Shown here piece after piece: positions 1 through 6,309 of a stretch of DNA of 6,309 bases (within the stretch, counting starts at the first letter, position 1; each line of letters starts with the position of its first letter). The translations under genes were made by a program, and so were the position numbers. Under the pieces are notes generated by a model. That model was given only the letters and a program-made list of their open reading frames with translations. It made no database searches and had not been told where the DNA came from. Origin of the DNA: Kiritimatiellia bacterium (GTDB lineage Bacteria > Verrucomicrobiota > Kiritimatiellia > SLAD01); assembly GCA_007127595.1 (NCBI GenBank), contig SKZA01000097.1:1-6309 (forward strand), given 5' to 3'.

Positions 1-1
1 A

Positions 2-2932
2 AGCAAGTTCGGCAGCAAAGGCGCGCGCGTGGTGGAAGATAACTTGCGTGTCGTCCGGCGCGGCTTCGACGAAATAACGGAGATTACCGAGAAGGCCATC
101 GTCAAAGATAAGGCCGACGAACTGAAGAAGGCCTCAAATCTTCCGATCATGTTGAAACGTATGCCCGCCAGCCCCGATCGAAAGACCGACATCCACCGGT
201 TCTGGGAACAAACCGGCTGCTTCTATCTCGGCGGCCGCCCAAATGACAACCTGGCCGATCCTTTCAATGCCATGAGCCTGATCCCGGCAAATACCGGCGT
301 CTATCGTGACATGACACAAATCCGCTTCCAGCATCCGGTCTGGATTCCGGAAAATTGCACGGCCTGCAGCGATTGTTTCACGGTCTGCCCGGACAGCGCC
401 ATTCCTGGCATCGCGTGCAGCGTCATGGACGCGTTCAATACGACTATCAAACGCGTCGAAAAGAGCGGGCACGAAGTCAAACATCTCCGAAAAGCCTGCC
501 GGACGGTTGAAAAGAAACTGCGCGCTTCGACCGACGGCGCAAACGGGAAAGCGGTGGACGTTGCACCCCTGCTCGACAAAGCCATCACCGCCACGATCGA
601 GGAGACGGCGGATGCGGACCGCAAAGAAGTCGAAACGGAATTCGGCTGGTTCCGCGCCTCCATGGGCGGATTCAAATTCGCGCTCACCAAGCCCTATTAC
701 AACCAGAAAGAAAAAGAACAAAAAGGGGCCGGCGGACTCTATGCCATCACCGTCAATCCCTATACCTGCAAGGGGTGCATGCTCTGTATCGATGTCTGCG
801 ATGACGACGCCCTGCGCGCGGTCGACCAGACGGCGGATAGCGTCGCCGACTTGCGTCGCGAATGGGATTACTGGCTGGACCTGCCGACCACGCCGCCGGA
901 ATATATCCGCATCGACGACATCGACGAGAAGATCGGCGCGCTGGAAACGCTGTTGATGGATAAGACCGCGTATCAATCCATGGTCTGCGGCGACGGCGCC
1001 TGCACGGGCTGCGGCGAGAAGTCGGTCCTGCACATCTTCACGGCCACGGTCACCACACTGATGCAGCGGCGCGTGAAGAAACACGTAGAAAGGATCACGG
1101 ACCTCATCGCGCGCTTGGAACAGCACATCAAGATGAAGCTGGCGGAGAATGTGGATATCAGCGATTCGTCGCGGATTCAAACGATCATTGAGGCGCATCG
1201 CCAAGGCGACCTGAAACTGGCCGAACTGGCCGGCGAACTGGAAGAAGGCAAGGCCGGCACGCCGCTTGATCAGGAATGGCTTGCCTGGGTGACGGGCCTC
1301 CTCAAGCAGTTGAAGGACTTGAAGTGGAACTACGAAGTCGGCACCACGAACACAGGTCGGGCGAATATGGGCTTCACCAACGCAACGGGGTGCTCCTCGG
1401 TGTACGGTTCATCGTTCCCCTACAATCCGTATCCGTTCCCCTGGACGAATCACCTCTTCCAAGACGCGCCTTCCGTTGCCATCGGCCTGTTTGAAGGGCA
1501 TATGGTCAAGATGGGCGACGGCTTTAAGGCCATTCGCATGGCGGAGGCGGAACTGGAAGGCGAAAACTACGAAAAGGTTCGTGAATCGCTGACCTACTTC
1601 GACTGGAACAAGTTCACCGACGAAGAATTTCTGCTCTGCCCGCCTGTCGTGGCGGTCGGCGGCGATGGCGCGATGTATGACATCGGCTTCCAGAACCTGT
1701 CGCGGGCGCTGATGTCCGGACGCCCGGTCAAGATTCTCGTGCTCGACACGCAGGTCTACTCCAACACGGGCGGCCAGGCCTGTACCTCGGGCTTCACGGG
1801 ACAGGTATCCGACATGGCGCCGTACGGCAAAGCCTGGCACGGCAAAACCGAGATCCGCAAAGAGATTAGTCTGATCGGCGCGGCGCATCGCACCGCGTTC
1901 ATACATCAGTCGAATCTCGCAAACTATACACAGATGATTGAAGGGTTCATCGACGGCATTAACTGTCGCCGCCCCGCTCTCTTCAACATTTATACCGTGT
2001 GCCAACCCGAACACGGCGTCGGAGATGAGGCCACGTTCGCGCGCAGCAAGATGGCGCTCGAATCGCGGGCTTACCCGATCCTTCGGTTTGATCCTGACGC
2101 CGGCGATGTGTGGGAGGACTGCCTGGATCTCGAAGGCAACCCCGCGATCGATGACGATTGGCCCGTGTACACGCTGGAATATCAGGACGAGGAAGGGAAC
2201 ACGCAGAAGATGGAGATGCCGATGACCTTTGCCGACTTCGCGGTCGGCGAAGGGCGGTTCCGAAAGCATTTCCGCGTTGCACCGCCGGATACTTGGAACG
2301 AGAACATGGTACCGATCGCCGAATTCATCGAGACCCCGGACGATGAACGCGAAGGGCTATTCCCATACGTGTGGGCGGTTAATAAAAAGAATCGACTCAT
2401 TCGCGTACTCGTCGCACAAGAACTGGTTCGCACGACCGAAGAGCGCCGCGACTTCTGGCGCACGCTCAAGGCGTTGGCCGGGCTGGTCAAGAAGGTTGAT
2501 CCCGACCAGATCGCACAACAGGTACGCGCCGAAACGGCCCAAAAACTCGCCGCCGGCCTGATGTCCATGCTGGGCGGCGAAGGCGGCGCGGGAGCCCTGC
2601 AAGACATGGTGGCGGCCACACCTGCCGGCGCGACGACAGCTCCTGGAGACGGAGGACCGGCGGGAAAAGCGTCGGCGGCGGGTCATGAACCCGTCTGGAT
2701 TGACCGGAACGAGTGCACCTCGTGCGATGAGTGCGTAAACATCAACCCGAAGATCTTCGCGTACGACGACGAGAAGAAGGCGTACGTGAAGGACCCGAAA
2801 GGCGGGCCGTTCAAGGACATCGTGCGCTCGGCCGAGAAATGCACCGGTAAGTGCATTCATCCGGGCACCCCGCCGGATCCCAACGAAAAGGGTCTGGATA
2901 AGTTGATCAAGCGCGCGGAGAAGTTTCAGTGA
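2..2932 (+). CDS. nifJ: Pyruvate:ferredoxin (2-oxoacid) oxidoreductase, long form, 5'-truncated
   Basis: The reading frame is open from base 2, so this is the last 976 residues of a protein that begins outside the window; the GTG at 29 is internal. Numbering from that codon, the order is: end of the gamma domain (SKFGSKGARVVEDN around the edge); a two-[4Fe-4S] ferredoxin domain (C110/113/116/120 and C247/250/253/257); and the TPP domain, with proximal-cluster cysteines C325 and C328 (ACTGCGE), C455 (NATGCSS) and C658 (YTVCQPEHG), the TPP/metal motif GDG at 545-547 and DTQVYSNTGGQ at 573-583. After this come a helical extension (about 750-845), a Gly/Ala/Pro linker (about 848-887) and a single-cluster ferredoxin (C896/899/902, with C942 as likely fourth ligand). 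Family members convert a 2-oxoacid plus CoA to acyl-CoA and CO2 and reduce ferredoxin in the cytoplasm. Substrate-selecting domain I is missing, so pyruvate is assumed, not shown. The protein is longer than the usual roughly 1,200-residue enzyme because of inserts and the C-terminal additions. It lies 94 bp upstream of rnfC. Confidence 0.93.
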   Translation, partial: SKFGSKGARVVEDNLRVVRRGFDEITEITEKAIVKDKADELKKASNLPIMLKRMPASPDRKTDIHRFWEQTGCFYLGGRPNDNLADPFNAMSLIPANTGVYRDMTQIRFQHPVWIPENCTACSDCFTVCPDSAIPGIACSVMDAFNTTIKRVEKSGHEVKHLRKACRTVEKKLRASTDGANGKAVDVAPLLDKAITATIEETADADRKEVETEFGWFRASMGGFKFALTKPYYNQKEKEQKGAGGLYAITVNPYTCKGCMLCIDVCDDDALRAVDQTADSVADLRREWDYWLDLPTTPPEYIRIDDIDEKIGALETLLMDKTAYQSMVCGDGACTGCGEKSVLHIFTATVTTLMQRRVKKHVERITDLIARLEQHIKMKLAENVDISDSSRIQTIIEAHRQGDLKLAELAGELEEGKAGTPLDQEWLAWVTGLLKQLKDLKWNYEVGTTNTGRANMGFTNATGCSSVYGSSFPYNPYPFPWTNHLFQDAPSVAIGLFEGHMVKMGDGFKAIRMAEAELEGENYEKVRESLTYFDWNKFTDEEFLLCPPVVAVGGDGAMYDIGFQNLSRALMSGRPVKILVLDTQVYSNTGGQACTSGFTGQVSDMAPYGKAWHGKTEIRKEISLIGAAHRTAFIHQSNLANYTQMIEGFIDGINCRRPALFNIYTVCQPEHGVGDEATFARSKMALESRAYPILRFDPDAGDVWEDCLDLEGNPAIDDDWPVYTLEYQDEEGNTQKMEMPMTFADFAVGEGRFRKHFRVAPPDTWNENMVPIAEFIETPDDEREGLFPYVWAVNKKNRLIRVLVAQELVRTTEERRDFWRTLKALAGLVKKVDPDQIAQQVRAETAQKLAAGLMSMLGGEGGAGALQDMVAATPAGATTAPGDGGPAGKASAAGHEPVWIDRNECTSCDECVNINPKIFAYDDEKKAYVKDPKGGPFKDIVRSAEKCTGKCIHPGTPPDPNEKGLDKLIKRAEKFQ

Positions 2933-2945
2933 GGAGAGGGAGACA

Positions 2946-2995
2946 GGGTTCGGGGTTCAGGGTTCAGCATCCCTCGCCTCCTGAACCCTGAACCC
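2946..2995. repeat. Heptamer-based perfect palindrome between nifJ and rnfC
   Basis: Three tandem heptamers of the form GGGTTCR occupy 2946-2966. The arm 2953-2967 is the exact reverse complement of 2981-2995 (15 of 15 bases), separated by a 13-base C-rich loop (2968-2980); a G-T wobble (2952/2996) could add one pair in RNA. It fills most of the only gap in the window (2933-3026). There is no T-run after the right arm (the next bases are TTGAGAG), so it does not look like a standard Rho-independent terminator. It could be a dispersed extragenic palindrome of REP or MITE type, or an mRNA hairpin that stabilises the transcript or separates PFOR and Rnf expression. No second copy occurs in the window, so repeat-family membership is inferred. 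I see no convincing promoter in the remaining 31 bases before rnfC. Confidence 0.85.
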
Positions 2996-3026
2996 TTGAG
3001 AGAATACCAAATCAGATGGGTCAGCA

Positions 3027-4394
3027 ATGTCAGAAGCCGTAGCCAATCGTATTCCAGCTTCCCTCCGGGCCGGCACGTTCTCACACGGGGTCCACCCCGA
3101 AGAGAACAAGCATTATACGGCGGGCAAACCCATTCAACGGTTGGCCTTTCCGCCGGAACTGAACCTGCTGCTGTCACAGCATGCGGGCAAGCCCTCCGTG
3201 CCTATTGTGCACCCGGGCCAGGAAGTGGTACGCGGCGAACCCATCGCGCGGGCCGACGGGTTCATGTCCGTCCCGCTCCACGCGCCTGCTACCGGCACGA
3301 TCAAAAGGATTGATCTGGTCCCCACGGCCAAAGGGCCGCTTAAACCGGCCATCATTCTCAAGGTCCATCCGGGCGAATCGCAGGAAATCCTGTATGGCGC
3401 GCACCGCGACATCGACGCCATGTCGCCGAAGGAGATCATTCAGGGTGTGCAGGACGCGGGACTGGTTGGTCTCGGCGGCGCAGCATTCCCAACCCATGTA
3501 AAGCTATCTCCCCCGCCCGGTCACAAGGTGGACACGATTCTGATCAACGGTTGCGAGTGCGAACCATACCTGACGACTGATCACCGGCTCATGCTTGAAC
3601 AACCCGAAGATCTGGTCATGGGCACGCGCATCCTCATGCGGGCCATGGGCGCGGAACGCGCCATCATCGGCACGGAAGACAACAAGATCGACGCGGCGGA
3701 AGCGGTCCGACGCGCGCTGCCGGCCGACGGCTCCATTACGGTCAAGGTTGTGCCGACCAAGTATCCGCAGGGCGCGGAAAAGATGCTGGCCAAGGCGCTC
3801 GTGAATCGTGAAATACCGTCCGGCGGTTATCCGTCGGCCGTCGGTTTGGGGGTCTATAACGTGGCGACGACCGCCCAGATCGGCGCGCTCCTGCCCTGGC
3901 AACGCGGCGTGATCGACCGCGTTGTCACCGTAACCGGGCCCGGCATTGATAAACCGGGCAATTACCTCGTGCCCATCGGCACGCCGCTGCGTTTCATTCT
4001 CGAACGACTCGGCTATCACGGCAGCGCCCGATACCTCATTACCGGCGGTCCCATGATGGGTGATACCGTTTCCTCGCTGGACGTGCCCATTACCAAAGGC
4101 TGCGGCGGCTTCCTGGTCATGCGGCCTGAGGATATTGAAGAGCAGCGTCTCCCGAAGACCTATCCGTGCATCCATTGCGGCAAATGCGTAGAGGCTTGCC
4201 CGCTGCACCTGAATCCATGCCAGCTCGGCAAACTGGCCGTGAAACGGCGGTACCTGGATATGGACGAGTTCTTCCTGTTCGACTGCTTTGAGTGCGGTTG
4301 TTGCAGTTACGTCTGCCCGGCGGGCATTCCGCTCGTGCAATATTTCCGCGTCTCCAAAGCCATGAATCGCGAACTGAAGGCGGCGGGGAAATGA
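3027..4394 (+). CDS. rnfC: Rnf electron transport complex subunit C (NADH-binding, 2x[4Fe-4S])
   Basis: A 455-residue soluble subunit that in Rnf complexes sits on the cytoplasmic face and exchanges electrons with NAD(H), joining reduced ferredoxin oxidation to NAD+ reduction. Visible features in order: the RnfC N-terminal signature FSHGVHPEENK (18-28); a barrel-sandwich (lipoyl-like) segment about 50-110 (HPGQEVVRGEPIARADG, HAPATGTIKRI); a complex I 51-kDa-like nucleotide-binding region with GLGGAAFPTHVK (148-159), INGCECEPYLTTD (173-185) and KYPQGAEK (245-252); then two CxxCxxCxxxCP clusters at C381/384/387/391 and C420/423/426/430. The two clusters separate it from NqrA, which lacks them. 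This is the short form, without the long Ala/Lys-rich tail of enterobacterial RsxC. ATG 3027 gives a normal N terminus; the upstream Shine-Dalgarno match is weak (GATGGG, 3015-3020). Its stop overlaps the rnfD start by four bases. Confidence 0.97.
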   Translation: MSEAVANRIPASLRAGTFSHGVHPEENKHYTAGKPIQRLAFPPELNLLLSQHAGKPSVPIVHPGQEVVRGEPIARADGFMSVPLHAPATGTIKRIDLVPTAKGPLKPAIILKVHPGESQEILYGAHRDIDAMSPKEIIQGVQDAGLVGLGGAAFPTHVKLSPPPGHKVDTILINGCECEPYLTTDHRLMLEQPEDLVMGTRILMRAMGAERAIIGTEDNKIDAAEAVRRALPADGSITVKVVPTKYPQGAEKMLAKALVNREIPSGGYPSAVGLGVYNVATTAQIGALLPWQRGVIDRVVTVTGPGIDKPGNYLVPIGTPLRFILERLGYHGSARYLITGGPMMGDTVSSLDVPITKGCGGFLVMRPEDIEEQRLPKTYPCIHCGKCVEACPLHLNPCQLGKLAVKRRYLDMDEFFLFDCFECGCCSYVCPAGIPLVQYFRVSKAMNRELKAAGK

Positions 4395-5455
4395 CCGCCC
4401 CGCGCCCCAAAGCCGAGCTGCGTTCCTCGCCGCATCTGCGCCAGCCGATGTCGGTGGACATGATCATGCGGCACGTCGTCTATGCGCTCCTCCCCGTATG
4501 CGCCTATTCGGTGTACCAATTCGGTATCAGCACACTGGCGCTGTTGGTCGTCTGCACCGTCGTATGCGTCGGCACGGAACACTTCTTCTGCCGATTCATG
4601 GGACGGGCATCAACCATCAATGACTGGAGCGCGGTCATTACCGGCCTGCTGCTGGCCCTGACGCTTCCGCCCGCGTTTCCTCTTTGGATGGCGGCCGTCG
4701 CAAGCTTCTTCGGCATGTCGGTCGGAAAGGTCTTTTTCGGCGGCCTGGGCTACAACGTAATGAATCCGGCCCTCGTCGGCCGGGCCTTCGCTCAAGCGGC
4801 GTTTACCGTGCCGATGACCACGTGGTCGCCCTCCATGGCGCCCGGCCGCTTTACAGAATTTATTCCGTCCACCCTTACTCCACCCTTCCAGATCCCTACA
4901 CCGATCGGCGAATGGGTGGCGCGGGTCGCTCCGGACGGATTCACCGGCGCCACGCCATTGGCGCTGATGAAGTTCGAACACATTCAAACCGACACCGTAC
5001 AACTCCTAACCGGCACGGTCGTCGGCTCGGCGGGCGAAACCTCCGCGTTATTGATCTTTGTGTGCGGCCTTTATCTCATCGCCCGTAAGATGATGGATTG
5101 GCGCATCACCGCCGGGGTGCTGGGATCTGCAGCGGCCTTGTCCGGTATCTTCTATCTGGTGAATCCCGAGATCTATCCCAGCCCCCTATTCACCTTGTTC
5201 TCGGGCGGCTTGATGCTCGGTGCTGTTTTTATGGCGACCGATATGGTCGGGTCCCCCGAAACGCGAAAAGGGGTGTGGGTCTATGGCGCCTTGATCGGCG
5301 TCTTGACGGTCATTATCCGCCTATGGGGCGGCCTGAATGAAGGGGTGATGTACGCGATCCTGCTCGGTAACGCCATGTCACCGCTCATCAGCAAATTCAC
5401 ACAGCCACGGCGCTATGGTCATGTGAAAGCGAAGAAGAAGGAAGCCCCGGCATGA
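4391..5455 (+). CDS. rnfD: Rnf electron transport complex subunit D (membrane flavoprotein)
   Basis: A 354-residue integral membrane subunit of the RnfD/NqrB family, which carries covalently bound FMN and takes part in ion translocation. The ATG at 4391 overlaps the rnfC stop (ATGA) and gives the normal start (MTAPRPKAELRSSPHLRQP). The same frame is open further upstream, but that part lies inside rnfC. Hydrophobic segments occur near residues 27-60, 80-118, 205-231, 238-256, 265-283, 295-311 and 317-334. Family motifs include GGLGYNVMNPALVGRAF (117-133) and, near the C terminus, TDMVGSPETRKGVWVYGALIG followed by GNAMSPLIS. The flavin-attachment motif is FTGATPLAL, with T188 as the expected phosphoester-linked residue. 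The tail is lysine-rich (KAKKKE). Only weak purine-rich sequence precedes the start (AAGG 4377-4380, GGGGA 4385-4389), so translation probably depends on coupling to rnfC. FMN attachment would require an ApbE-type flavin transferase, which is not encoded here. Confidence 0.96.
   Translation: MTAPRPKAELRSSPHLRQPMSVDMIMRHVVYALLPVCAYSVYQFGISTLALLVVCTVVCVGTEHFFCRFMGRASTINDWSAVITGLLLALTLPPAFPLWMAAVASFFGMSVGKVFFGGLGYNVMNPALVGRAFAQAAFTVPMTTWSPSMAPGRFTEFIPSTLTPPFQIPTPIGEWVARVAPDGFTGATPLALMKFEHIQTDTVQLLTGTVVGSAGETSALLIFVCGLYLIARKMMDWRITAGVLGSAAALSGIFYLVNPEIYPSPLFTLFSGGLMLGAVFMATDMVGSPETRKGVWVYGALIGVLTVIIRLWGGLNEGVMYAILLGNAMSPLISKFTQPRRYGHVKAKKKEAPA
5438..5444 (+). promoter_or_regulatory. Ribosome binding site of rnfG
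   Basis: AAGGAAG lies inside the 3' end of rnfD, with AAGGA ending nine bases before the rnfG ATG at 5452. It supports that start over any downstream in-frame ATG (codons 9 and 12 of rnfG are also Met). Confidence 0.6.
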
Positions 5456-6195
5456 GCACGGATGCCACAGTCGCCATGCCCGCCATGCCGTCCAGCGGTC
5501 GGTTGATCGCCACCTTGGCGCTGATCGCCATGCTGTCCGGGTTTGCGGTCGTATTGGTCTATCAGGCCACGCTGGAACGCATCATTCTAAATCAACGCGA
5601 GTATCTCGAACGCTCGGTTTTCAGTGTGCTGCCCAGCGCCACCGTGCGCGTCAACTTCCTGCTGGACGCCGAAGGTTTGCATCTGTTGCCCGACGAAGAC
5701 ATCGGGCAGGCTAACGTCTTCGCCGGTTACAAAGACGACGGCACACTCGTCGGTCTTGCATTGCAAGCGTCCGCCCGCGGTTATGCCGATGTCGTGCGCG
5801 TGCTCTACGGATACTCGCCGGAACGCGAATGCATCATCGGGTTTACCGTCCTGCAAAGTTCCGAAACGCCGGGACTCGGCGACAAGATCGAAACCGACCC
5901 CGCCTTTCTCGCCAATTTCGAGTGTCTCGACGTGCGCCTGAACGAAGAGCAAACCGCACTCAAGAACGAAATCGTCGCCGTCGCACCCGGCACCAAGACC
6001 GAAGACTGGGAAATAGACGGTATCACCGGCGCCACCGTCACCGTCACGGCGGTCGGGCGCGCCCTGCGCGAAAGCACGAACGAAATGATCCCGCTCCTTG
6101 CGCGCCATATGGACAAGCTGACGGAACCGCCTGTGGGCTCGCAGAGCTCGCCCCTCCATGAAGAAGCCGACACCGCCGGAAGGGAGGCCCCATAA
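5452..6195 (+). CDS. rnfG: Rnf electron transport complex subunit G (periplasmic FMN subunit)
   Basis: A 247-residue RnfG/NqrC-family protein: one N-terminal membrane helix (about 17-38), then a periplasm-facing FMN-binding domain. The flavin site is DGITGATVTVTAV (189-201), with T195 as the expected covalent FMN residue; the upstream family motif SSETPGLGDKIE lies at 136-147. In the Rnf chain this flavin sits between RnfD and the other membrane carriers. The start overlaps the rnfD stop (ATGA) and has a good Shine-Dalgarno sequence. Compared with the roughly 200-210 residues of well-known RnfG proteins, this one has a longer N terminus before the helix (with a MPAMP stretch) and about 30 extra polar, Pro/Glu-rich residues at the C terminus (about 218-247) that look disordered. 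The stop TAA shares its last base with the ATG of rnfE. Confidence 0.95.
   Translation: MSTDATVAMPAMPSSGRLIATLALIAMLSGFAVVLVYQATLERIILNQREYLERSVFSVLPSATVRVNFLLDAEGLHLLPDEDIGQANVFAGYKDDGTLVGLALQASARGYADVVRVLYGYSPERECIIGFTVLQSSETPGLGDKIETDPAFLANFECLDVRLNEEQTALKNEIVAVAPGTKTEDWEIDGITGATVTVTAVGRALRESTNEMIPLLARHMDKLTEPPVGSQSSPLHEEADTAGREAP
6182..6187 (+). promoter_or_regulatory. Ribosome binding site of rnfE
   Basis: GGGAGG, within a longer purine run (6178-6187), sits seven bases before the ATG at 6195. This is the strongest Shine-Dalgarno match in the window and fixes the rnfE start, which shares one base with the rnfG stop (TAATG). Confidence 0.75.
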
Positions 6196-6309
6196 TGGCC
6201 CGCGACCCCAAACAACTCCCGTCACCCACGGTGGACACGCTGAAAGAAGGCGTGTGGAAGGAGAATCCGGTCTTCATCGCGCTGCTCGGGCTCTGCCCGG
6301 CACTGGCCG
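6195..6309 (+). CDS. rnfE: Rnf electron transport complex subunit E, N-terminal fragment
   Basis: The first 38 codons of an integral membrane subunit; the gene runs off the end of the window. The visible peptide includes LKEGVWKENPVFIALLGLCPALA (residues 16-38). The pattern EG(V/L)WK.NPVF..LLGLCP.LA is typical of RnfE/NqrD and differs from RnfA, whose N terminus usually reads as a hydrophobic helix with NNFVLSRFLGICPFLG. C34 in LGLCP matches the family cysteine thought to help bind an iron-sulfur cluster within the membrane between RnfA and RnfE. The C-D-G-E order predicts rnfA and rnfB immediately downstream. Assignment to RnfE rather than NqrD rests mainly on the neighbouring rnfC, which is an Rnf-type subunit with two clusters. 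Confidence 0.92.
   Translation, partial: MARDPKQLPSPTVDTLKEGVWKENPVFIALLGLCPALA

Noticed and set aside
29..31. GTG as the start of the PFOR-like gene
   Set aside because: The frame is open to base 2 and the residues before the GTG continue the end of the gamma domain, so the true start is outside the window.
507..956. 149-codon + strand frame inside the PFOR gene
   Set aside because: Arg/Ser/Pro-rich out-of-frame translation typical of a shadow; no independent start signal or domain.
134..1204. 356-codon open frame on the - strand opposite the PFOR gene
   Set aside because: It lies wholly antisense to clearly conserved ferredoxin and TPP motifs, shows no recognisable domain, and long antisense frames are expected in high-GC coding DNA.
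1409..2269. 286-codon open frame on the - strand
   Set aside because: Antisense shadow of the TPP domain; Arg/His/Val-rich product without family motifs or a clear ribosome binding site.
2953..2999. Rho-independent terminator for the PFOR gene
   Set aside because: The hairpin is strong, but no T-run follows either arm on either strand; kept as a palindromic repeat of unknown role.
3504..4340. 278-codon open frame on the - strand
   Set aside because: Antisense shadow of rnfC, whose conserved cysteine and nucleotide-binding motifs explain the sequence fully.
4292..4390. Upstream in-frame start extending rnfD by 33 residues
   Set aside because: The added residues lie inside the second iron-sulfur motif of rnfC in another frame and have no RnfD character; ATG 4391 at the stop overlap gives the normal N terminus.
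5587..6225. 212-codon open frame on the - strand
   Set aside because: Antisense to rnfG, with no recognisable features; it crosses the rnfG/rnfE junction and its ribosome binding site.
3027..6309. Na+-translocating NADH:quinone reductase (Nqr) operon
   Set aside because: The first subunit has two CxxCxxCxxxCP clusters and RnfC motifs, which NqrA lacks, and the gene order fits rnfCDGE.

Overview
The window is a high-GC, gene-dense bacterial segment with all recognisable genes on the + strand. It reads as one energy-metabolism gene cluster: the 3' two-thirds of a very large pyruvate:ferredoxin oxidoreductase-type gene (PFOR, nifJ-like), a 94-bp gap holding a perfect palindrome, then rnfC-rnfD-rnfG and the first 38 codons of rnfE. 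Both ends are cut inside genes.

Layout. Bases 2-2932 encode the C-terminal 976 residues of the PFOR-like enzyme: the end of the gamma domain, a two-cluster ferredoxin domain, a thiamine-pyrophosphate (TPP) domain with all four proximal-cluster cysteines, an extra helical segment, a Gly/Ala/Pro linker and an additional C-terminal single-cluster ferredoxin. Bases 2933-3026 are the only non-coding gap and carry a GGGTTCA-type heptamer repeat folded into a 15-bp perfect inverted repeat. rnfC (3027-4394), rnfD (4391-5455), rnfG (5452-6195) and rnfE (6195-, cut off) overlap at every junction (ATGA, ATGA, TAATG), as in a translationally coupled operon.

How the genes work together. PFOR-type enzymes oxidise a 2-oxoacid with CoA to acyl-CoA and CO2 and reduce ferredoxin. 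The Rnf complex passes electrons from reduced ferredoxin to NAD+ and exports Na+ or H+. Placing the two side by side suggests that 2-oxoacid oxidation is coupled to ion-gradient formation in an anaerobe. The fused ferredoxin on the oxidoreductase could act as the electron outlet; this is inference.

Organism. An anaerobic or facultatively fermentative bacterium with high GC and an Rnf complex in C-D-G-E order. The unusually long, insert-rich PFOR and the intergenic palindrome make me think of an uncultured lineage, possibly of the Planctomycetes-Verrucomicrobia-Chlamydiae type, but nothing in the window fixes the taxonomy. I see no CRISPR array, tRNA, rRNA, insertion sequence or defence gene. 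The cluster is mostly conventional; the most unusual parts are the architecture of the PFOR and the palindrome.
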